NCBI GenBank assembly: GCA_024305405.1
Contig: JAKNDB010000109.1
Location: forward strand, 6,014,001-6,078,000
DNA: 64,000 nt
Reading direction: 5' to 3'
Source: Dirofilaria immitis
Lineage: Eukaryota > Nematoda > Chromadorea > Rhabditida > Onchocercidae
Shown here: piece after piece, positions 55,901-64,000 of the stretch
How positions within the stretch are numbered: the first letter of the stretch is position 1
Layout: each line of letters starts with the position of its first letter
Made by a program: the position numbers and the translations under genes
The notes under the pieces: generated by a model
Database searches by the model: none
What the model saw: the letters and a program-made list of their open reading frames with translations, nothing else
Told to the model about the DNA's origin: nothing

Positions 55901-58198
55901 TGATAAGTGCGTCACTAGCATGATCTGTCACATCCTTGGCGTGAGATTATTGCACCTCACTATTGTAATCTCGCCAATCTCGCAGCTTATGCTAATAGTT
56001 ATAGATATTAATTTTTTTAACACCAACCAACTAGCTGGGTAAGAAGAGAATAATAAATTGAAGGCAAAAATGAGAGGATGAAAGGAGCGCATAGATTATT
56101 CGCGTTATCAATTGCCACTTTCTACATAACTTATCTAATGTTCTAAATCCGGATTTTGCACGTTGGATTTCATTAAATCAAAGTAGTATCTGATAGTAAT
56201 GTTTTACACTTGTTTTCGATTAATATTTCATATGTGATGCATAACTGTGCGTGCATGTACGTACGTAAAGATATAGACCATCAAATTCTGGAAAATGAGC
56301 ACAGAAAAACGAAAAAGACAGAAGATGAAAGGAAAAGTAATCCACCATATCCTAAGGAAATCAAGCGTTATTCTTTCATCGTCAATAACAGTACCTGAGT
56401 TATCCATCCATTCGACAACCCCACTCCATGATGATCTCAAGCAAAATGTTCCTAAATTGTATACATATGCGAAATATGCGTTATTTATGCGTAAAATGGT
56501 GATAATCGTTTCATTTTTCCATATTGTTCCAAAACAGACTGCACCACGGTGTTATGGTTCTTTCAGCAGCCACTAAAATATTAAACAGGGCCAGGCCGCC
56601 CATTTTTAAACCAATATCATCATCCCATCCAATAACTAAACTCTTCATAGCTTTAGAAAAAAATCCCTAAACTTACTGAAGTTTTTAATCTAGCAGTTTT
56701 CTTTCGAATTAGATTTACAAAAGAATAGACATCTATATCAACAATGGAGTCGATCAATCCTAACGATCTTTACAAGCCTCATCGTATTCATTTTATCCAA
56801 TATTTAAGCAATAAACATTGGCGCTAAAATATCCTTCCTCGTCTGGGAATGGTTTTGGTTCCAAATTATAGCCATTTACCAAATTTTCTGCGAATTGAAA
56901 TCACTCTTCTACAGTCATAAACTAAAAAATTAAAAGATATTCTCTACTAGTATTTCTTACTTTCTAAATTGATCACTGTATAGTAGTATACTGAAGTGTA
57001 TGTCATAATGATTGACAAATAAGCGAATCAATATGGCTTACATTTCAGATACCGCTTATATATCAAATAATCCAAGCGGAATCATAAACTAAGTTTCGAA
57101 TAAAAATCTAGAATTTTCAACTGATACTCCTTGATTTCGAGGACGAGTTACAGCGAGAAAGTGTTCAAACCTACATGCAAAGAATAGGTTGAATACCAAT
57201 GCCAAAGATAATTTATATGCAAAATTTACGACGTTAAATGTCAGAAGAATACAGCACAAATCAATAAAAATAGAACTAGAGGACTGTTTTGGCCTGTTGC
57301 AACGATATGAGTTTCTTGCATATATTTTAGTTTTCAGAATATTTTAAATTTTTGAAAAAAATCAGATTCATAAATAAAGCAAGAATGATAACAACTATAT
57401 AATTCATCGAAACAAAAATTATTTTAACCTTCATAAGTTAATTTAATACGCGATAATCCAATAAAGAACATCATCAAAAGCTTAGTAGTTGCATCTGAAG
57501 ATCATCACAAAAATATCCGATATAATATAATATGGCATTTACGTAACGAAGCTTAACTATATCAATACCGAAAACAACCGGGATGCAAGAGCTGCAATAT
57601 ATAATTGTAGAGGTTGAAATAAAATTTAAGAAATTCCTTCCAAACTTCAGGTAAATTTCCTCATTTCCATTATTGGTTCCAATGAATGTAACAAATGATT
57701 TTACACTCAGAAAGTTGCAAATTTTTTTCCATGTATTCAAGTGACGAGGGAGAATCCAATAAAAACCGAAGGTGATAAAAACGTAATCCATCAGCCCAAC
57801 CAAATCCGTTTTCTAATCATTATATGAATTTAAAGTGATTAAATGAAATAATATAAAGATGTATATATATATACAATTTAATGATAAGATAAATCAGAAT
57901 CAAATGCTTTCTTTGCGTATTCGGTTCCTAAGCCTTTTATTACGCTCCTCAATCAGTTTCAAATTAATTTTCGTCCATGCCCACTTCTGACTCTGCCGTT
58001 TCGAATCACAGGGATTCATGAAGATTTCCCTCGTTTCGCATCGTAATCCATGCACAAACCACTAATCGGATGATACATTTGCTGTTTATCAGGCAGATAT
58101 TTGAAATGTTGATTACCTTGCATTCCATGACTAAAAAATTCGATTAAGAAGATTTAGATTTAATTGAAAAATTCTATATTTCTTACTGTTACCCTGCT
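49982..58198. other. 8.2-kb gene desert between nhr-67 and GALNT
   Basis: I find no exon chain, RNA gene or transposon on either strand. AT-rich, with short simple repeats (for example ATATATGTATATATG-type sequence near 54820-54855). Isolated frames at 53685-53873, 56210-56576 and 57474-57803 lack splice context and family resemblance. Since tailless-type genes usually have long control regions, part of it may regulate nhr-67. Confidence 0.5.
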
Positions 58199-61100
58199 TC
58201 ATTTCAATCCTCTTTCTAAAAAACATTCACTATCACCTCGACTGGAGCAAAAATCAGAAAATGATTTCTGTATCCTCGGAGCTAAAACTCATAACAAATT
58301 CATTTTGAATAATTACCATGGAAATAAAACAATAGGTGCCTGGCTCATAGCCAGCGAAACATCGAAACACATTGTTCGCGTATGAAGTCGTACATCATGC
58401 CAAAATGTGAGTCGAAGATTCTTGAAAATTTAGTAAGTCTCCAATATTTTCATATGAATTGGGAAAAAGAAATCGAAAAAATTTTACAACGAAGGAAGTA
58501 TTACTTACTTGTTCCCCACCATTGAGTGGGTTATCACTGATACATTTACATAAACCAAATTTCTTTTCAGCATCTTTGAACTGAGTATCCACACATTTAT
58601 TTGCTGCAATATTACGCAGCTCACCTGTACAATTAGTTATGTAAATGCTTGGGAATGTTTAAGTAATAATACGAGCAAAAAATATAAACATTACATAACC
58701 TTTAGCACTATCTTCAGGTTCCACCGCAGGATAAAACTTTTCCTGATCAAAAGCAATCTCTTTCATGAACCATTCAAACGATTTACATTTCAGCCTTTTT
58801 CTAACCGCTTTTTGCTTACTGAGGTCACCTGAAAACATCTTTTGCTGCCATAAATTTAAGCCTTATTTCAGTAGTTCATTTCTACCACTAAATAAATTTG
58901 GCAGTTTCTAAATCCACATATATTCATTACAAAAACTATACCGAAATCAACAGCAAGCAACGGTGGTCTACGCTTGTACAAAAACTCCGCATATTCATCC
59001 ATCCATACTTCAGCAACTCTAAAAATTCACTTTCATTTGATCAGTAAATTCAAGATTTCATTACTTTACCCTTATCTTCTTGATATAAAGAGATAGAATA
59101 CCTTCTATAATTTCTCGAAATGAAATCTCCGATACCTGGATTTGGAAAAGGAATGTATTTACAACGATAAATGTGTCCGACTCGTGAACAAGGAACATCA
59201 ATCAATGTACCATGACACTGCCATACCTAACAACATCCCATTAAACGAGTAAAAATGTCGAAGAAGCGATTAACAGATTTCCAGTATTTCATTTCATTCC
59301 GAATTATTTGAAATGGTAGTTTCACCACAAAGAAAATTGAGAAAAATTCAAATAAGGATTCTTGAGTGTTAGGATCGAAAATGTTATATTTCTGAAAACC
59401 AATGTAATATCCAGTGCTTTGGATATCAGTGATATGAACAGAAGAACTTCAGCGACATACACCACAGACAACGAAGATTTTCTGAGAAAAATTGAAAAAA
59501 AGGATTGCAACTTGCCTTGAAAGATAGTTCATACTGTTCACCGCCCCATATTTCAAGGCCCTCATCATAACCTTCCAATTCCCAAAACCACTTCCTGCTG
59601 ATTGCAAAATATCCACCAGCCATAACTGGATTACGGAAGGGATGCGTTGGATTTTTTACTATCTTCTGTTAGAGGCAATCGCTTATAATTGAATTCCCAA
59701 TCAAAAGAACCTAAAATTTAGAAGTTTCAACTATTTTTCTAATCTCTTTTAAAAAATCATAGAGAAAAAAGAAATTTCAAACCTCTGCCACCCTCATCCT
59801 GTGCACGATATTCGTAAGTGTCGCAATCGATAACATCAACAAAAGGACAAACTACTGTCCTGAAAGGAACGTACTGTATATTATCAAGTGTACGACAAAA
59901 TTTTTTTAATGAATATGAGGAATAACGATTTTTGATGAAATTTTAATTTCACTGACTTTATAAAATCAAATTTTGTCAAAACTTGCAATATACTTTGAAA
60001 ATCCATCACCCAAATCAACAACCGCAAAATTTACTTATAATTAAGCGCAATTGGTTCAATGAGTGGTGGCAACCAGTTATAATTTGCTTCTGAATGTGCA
60101 TCCAAAAATACAATCACATCGGCCGTTGTATGTCGCGCCCTATTTGACGCGCCCGAATCAATCCTTCTCTTTTTCTAAATCAACCAAAAAATCCTTGGAA
60201 AAATAAGGTTAACTTCAACAGGAATTTAAAGAATTCGTTGAATTAAGATATAAAAACTTACTGCGTACGAATAACTTTCACGATATAATTAAGATCAGCC
60301 TTTTTCAGAAACTTTTCAAGTGGACCTTTCAGAAACGGTTTTGTGCTTCCATCATCAACAAGAATGATTTCTTTCATAACATCTTTTGGAGAACGATTTA
60401 TAACAGAATATACGCTCCTTAGCAGCGTGGAATTATGCTAAAGAAAAACTAATAGGTTGATTAAGAACTATGTATTAAAATGAAGATTAATGAAATTTCT
60501 TGACGATGAGCAAACCTCATTATGGAATGGCAATACTACTCCTACACTGGGCAATTTCTCAAGGTAAACCATGCTCTTGCACCCAGAATGCCGTATGTCT
60601 TTAATCGAACGATCCAAGGCAATCAAGTCGCTAATATATGCATCATAACCGTTTGAACGATATAGGCTATCCTAAAAGGTAATGAACCATAAAAATAACA
60701 GAAAGAATAAAATAATTTACAGGTCTTTAAAATATCTGTGATATCTACTCTGCACGTAAAGATGTACTTCACTTATTACATGAAACGGATCATTTTCATC
60801 TCATAATCAAGAATTTCAACTTCGAAAGCTAACCCGTAACTTTTTCAGTTTTTACTTGCTATTACTACCGGTTTGCCACCCTCGCCAAGCCCTTGTCTTA
60901 CTGCATCACGTTTCATCGATTCATAATCATGCCAATCCTTTTGCCATAACTTTTGTATGAAGCAAATGGATCACTGCCATTATCCACTAAAGTTCTATGA
61001 AAACATTTTAAACCGTTTTTTTTTTGTATTGTAGAATTTGAAACAAAATATCTTCGCAATATGTCTTAAAGAAAACAATTAAAGTACTGAAACAAAATCT

Positions 61101-61318
61101 CTTTCTAATGGAATTACTCTGGCTTCTTCTTGAAAAAAAACCCAACAAATATGTATCTGTTAAGCAACACTTTTAATGAAATCACTAGCCATCATACCAC
61201 TGCGCCTCTCTTGATTCATCGCAGAAAAAATCGAATACAGTCCAATAAAACAAAAGGCCAGCGCAGCTAGCTGAAGTGTTCGTTTGCTGCATCTCCTAAA
61301 ATAACGCCACGATATCAT
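58199..61318 (-). CDS. gly-10: polypeptide N-acetylgalactosaminyltransferase, GALNT10 type
   Basis: Golgi type II membrane enzyme that starts mucin-type O-glycosylation by adding GalNAc to Ser/Thr. Start at 61318, just after an acceptor TTTTTTCCAG. Seen: short cytosolic tail ([14 protein letters not shown]), signal-anchor helix ([17 protein letters not shown]) and stem. The catalytic domain follows with [17 protein letters not shown], the metal motif FLDAHSE, the Gal/GalNAc motif [19 protein letters not shown] and [44 protein letters not shown] and FYPAVEP resemble GALNT10, and a ricin-type lectin region ends near 58199 (that end is uncertain). Frame breaks lie at 60939-60942 (one short), 60138-60140 (one short) and 59652-59657 (one extra). 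The intron after 59516 begins GC. Assignment to the GALNT10/gly-10 subgroup is good but the symbol is tentative. Confidence 0.88.
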
Positions 61319-62702
61319 TCCTCTCACGACAACCTGGAAAAAAGTTTCAGTAGTAACTTCCTGATTTACTGAAGCGCAGCGTGGATAAAACATTCACGAA
61401 ATCGTGGATAAAATCATTTTGAAATGACTCCAGTTTCCTGAATTAAATTTTTAACTTAAAAACTGCGAACAAGGGAACTTCATTTGTAAAGAGTAATTAT
61501 GGCATAACAGAAAGCAGGAAGAATCGAAGCGAAATAACCGCTACTGTTCCCAAAAACTGAACTTTTAAATTAAAATAAGTATATTGCTAATAAAGAAATG
61601 AGAAAAGCATTCTCAAGAACTGCTAAAAGGAAAAAAAGTTAAAAGGAAATTTAGTCTATGTAAAATGATTAGAGCATAATTATTCAAGCATGCAAAATTT
61701 TGACAAATCATTGGCGCAACTAAATAGTGAATACATTGTTCACTCGATGTAGTCAATTTATGCTGAAAAAGAGAAAAATTAATTAACTGATAATAGATAA
61801 AATAGTATGAAGAGTCATTTCTATAAGATATAGAATAGAAAAAAATTTACCCCAGCAGGATCGCCCGGATACTGGTGCACAATATTATGCGATGGTAAGA
61901 TGATTGGATATCTCGCACATTCTGCCTATCGAAAAAGGCTGACTACATCAGTCGTTGAACCATTCTGTTTGCTACACTTGTTAGTTACTCTATCAGTTGT
62001 TTGAATCCAATTTTAATCAGCCAAGGCTGCATTTTTATCTTACTTAAAGCTTTTAAGATATATATTTCGCCATATTTTAACACTAATCCAAATGCTGCGA
62101 AAGCGGGTGTACTCTATGCTTCCTAGTAGATTCGTAAAAAGTCTCAATAAAGCTTAAACTTTCATACTTTACAAATCACTACCTTATATGACATAGCCAA
62201 ACCTAAAATCGAGGAACTCATTCAAGAAAACAGATCTCATAATGGGAATCGTTGACTTAATTTGAACCACAGAAAAGAACATTAAATAATTTCAACGGTT
62301 TCATTGAAGTCCTACACTTGTTATCATGCACTGAGAAAAGATCTAACTGAAGGACAAGCTTCATCGCACATTATTTTCATGAGATGTCAGCTTCAATCTT
62401 TGATGTAATGGACAGATGGGTTAAAATGAAATCCATCTGCTGATTAAAAAGTCACCGTTATTTCAATATTTTATCTAGATATTTATTAAAATATAAACTG
62501 AACAATACATAGCAAAAAAATTAAGTAACAAGTGATCCCTATGTAATAGTAGTTATGAAATATGCTGATCTCACATTTCTTCATACTCTCTTTGTTCTGC
62601 CGATACGATTTACTTACAATTAACTGATTTGTTATATTACCTAGAAAGACTAATGTTTTAATGCTCAGCAGAAAATAAATACTTTCACACACATATACAC
62701 TT
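61319..62702. other. intergenic region between GALNT and NitFhit
   Basis: About 1.4 kb between two minus-strand genes. AT-rich, with no exon. The TTTTTTCCAG immediately upstream of the GALNT start could be a cis intron end or a spliced-leader acceptor. Confidence 0.5.
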
Positions 62703-64000
62703 TCACTCGGTTTCTCCAATAACTAATAAACATCGGTATATATTGGCCTCATTCTTCATTTCTTCCTTTTCCCGGAATTGCTTTTCTTTCGTTTTGTCAT
62801 GCTCAGCTAATTCGCGATAAACATTATCTGGATCGTCACCCAAATCATCTTTCTTACGTGGAAGTATGTGTACATGTAAGTGCTACAAAAACATTTATTA
62901 CCGCTTATTTATTTAATTGGCCTTATTCATTTTACTGTATTTTATTAATGGTATGAAATTTCAAACTGCAAAGTGATGAAATGTAAAAATGTTCATGCAA
63001 AGCTTTTACTAATAAATTATACCCCAATAGATAAACGAATTAGCGGTAAGCAAAAAGTCCGCTACTTGTTGAAACTTACTGAAACAGTCTGTCCTGCTTC
63101 AGGGCCATCCTGAACGCAAACAGTCGAAGACGTTGTTTTATAGTAGTCTTCCAGCATTGCCTGTATTCTCTTTGCAGTTATGAATAAATCGGAAGTTTCG
63201 GCATGATTTAATCCAGTCAACCGTTTGACATTCCTGATCGGACAGATAAGCACATCTGAAAGATATCAGCACTTCAAATATAAATTCTTACTTTTGTTAA
63301 AGAAAAAGTTTAGATAAATCAAATAGATATCATTATTTTTAACAATGTGCCACGTCCTAGCTTGTCTATGCGATTTAGTGTTTCAATCTTCGATATTATT
63401 TTCCTGAATTCGGAACTTAAAAATGAATATATTATATACGTATATATTACATATGAAATATATTGTGTATGAGTAGAAATTTTCGAATACATTTATCACA
63501 TCAATTAAATGAACTAACGTCCAGGGAGTACAGGGTTTCGATTCACGAAACAGAATGTATAAGTACTGCGATAAAAAACGTGTTCGGACGGGATCCTGTG
63601 ATCACCGAATATGTACATTTCATTTCCTGAAACTGGAATATAATATGAGAATTTAAAAAGCTTCAAATTAAATAGAGAATTAAGTTTAGAATCAAAAACG
63701 TAATAAACTGACCAATTTCATTTCTCTGCACTGCTATCAATGTATATAAATCAGAACGCCGATGATCAAAAACGGGTTGCAGTTTTCGTACCTCACTGAG
63801 ATAACTTAATGATATTTCAGCAAAGCACATATCTTAAAAACATCTTTAACTGAGAATTAGAATTTAAAAATTCAAACTCATCTAACCAATACAATCAACA
63901 CAACAAAAAAAAGCACTATATATAACAGATTTCAAGCTATACCTATAGTTTCTGAACACTGAGCAACTATTGCTCCCCAAGGATCAACAACCATTGAATG
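62703..64000 (-). CDS. nft-1: NitFhit fusion protein, 5' part beyond window
   Basis: A fused nitrilase-related Nit1 domain and Fhit histidine-triad nucleotide hydrolase (Ap3A/Ap4A cleavage), an arrangement known from worms and flies but split in vertebrates. Exons: >64000-63943, 63832-63713, 63632-63519, 63255-63080, 62882-62703. Seen: end of the Nit domain (HSMVVDPWGAIVAQCSETI, then RKLQPVFDHRRSDLY), linker, then Fhit with FGDHRIPSEHVFY, PGHVLICPIRNVKRLTG, VQDGPEAGQTVS and the catalytic HLHVHILPR triad. A charged tail ends in IGETE. All junctions are in phase with no frame break. The catalytic Glu-Lys-Cys of the Nit part lies outside the window, so its activity cannot be judged. Confidence 0.95.

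Noticed and set aside
57474..57803. 109-codon minus-strand frame in the desert before GALNT
   Set aside because: Hydrophobic low-information text typical of AT-rich sequence, with no splice context or family match.

Overview
This window is AT-rich eukaryotic genomic DNA with small exons, short introns (GT..TTTCAG type) and no operon-like bacterial gene packing. Every recognisable protein is closest to nematode/metazoan families. Three features point to a nematode: a PDI ending in HTEL, a fused Nit-Fhit protein and an nhr-67/tailless receptor. A nuclear mitochondrial insertion carrying cox1 next to nad4, with TGA read as Trp, fits the same group. A spirurid (probably filarial) worm is my best guess; the species is not determined.

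Layout. 0.7-5.6 kb (-): TGFBRAP1/Vps3-like CORVET subunit. 6.75-9.87 kb (-): RUNDC1-like RUN-domain protein. 12.3-16.2 kb (+): protein disulfide isomerase of the PDI-2 type. 16.2-19.3 kb: non-coding, with a large ATT microsatellite and two small hairpins. 19.3-20.8 kb (-): RhoGDI. 22.3-24.05 kb (+): complex I subunit NDUFB11. About 26.4-27.4 kb (-): the conserved membrane core of PIG-Q/GPI1, with ends unresolved. 27.4-31.2 kb: little recognisable, with a perfect 29-bp inverted repeat. 31.3-33.9 kb (-): mitochondrial phosphate carrier SLC25A3. 35.1-39.45 kb (+): UDP-GlcNAc pyrophosphorylase UAP1, with a roughly 0.85-kb decayed mitochondrial insertion in one intron. 39.5-46.0 kb: gene-poor. 46.0-50.0 kb (+): tailless/nhr-67 nuclear receptor. 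50.0-58.2 kb: gene desert. 58.2-61.3 kb (-): GALNT10-type polypeptide GalNAc-transferase. 62.7 kb to the window edge (-): NitFhit, 5' part missing.

Most genes are unrelated housekeeping genes, and I see no shared pathway. The loose themes are secretory pathway and glycosylation (PDI, PIG-Q, UAP1, GALNT) and mitochondria (NDUFB11, SLC25A3). UAP1 makes UDP-GlcNAc, which is the sugar donor for the first step of GPI synthesis catalysed by the PIG-Q-containing complex.

Two genome-wide properties show up only after exon-by-exon frame checking. First, at least 17 single-base frame breaks, nearly all at homopolymers, interrupt eight otherwise conserved genes. They look like consensus errors rather than real pseudogenes, so literal translations of this sequence will be wrong. 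Second, five introns in four genes appear to use GC-AG instead of GT-AG splice sites. Exon coordinates were read by hand from splice motifs and reading phase; where I could not resolve an exon I say so.
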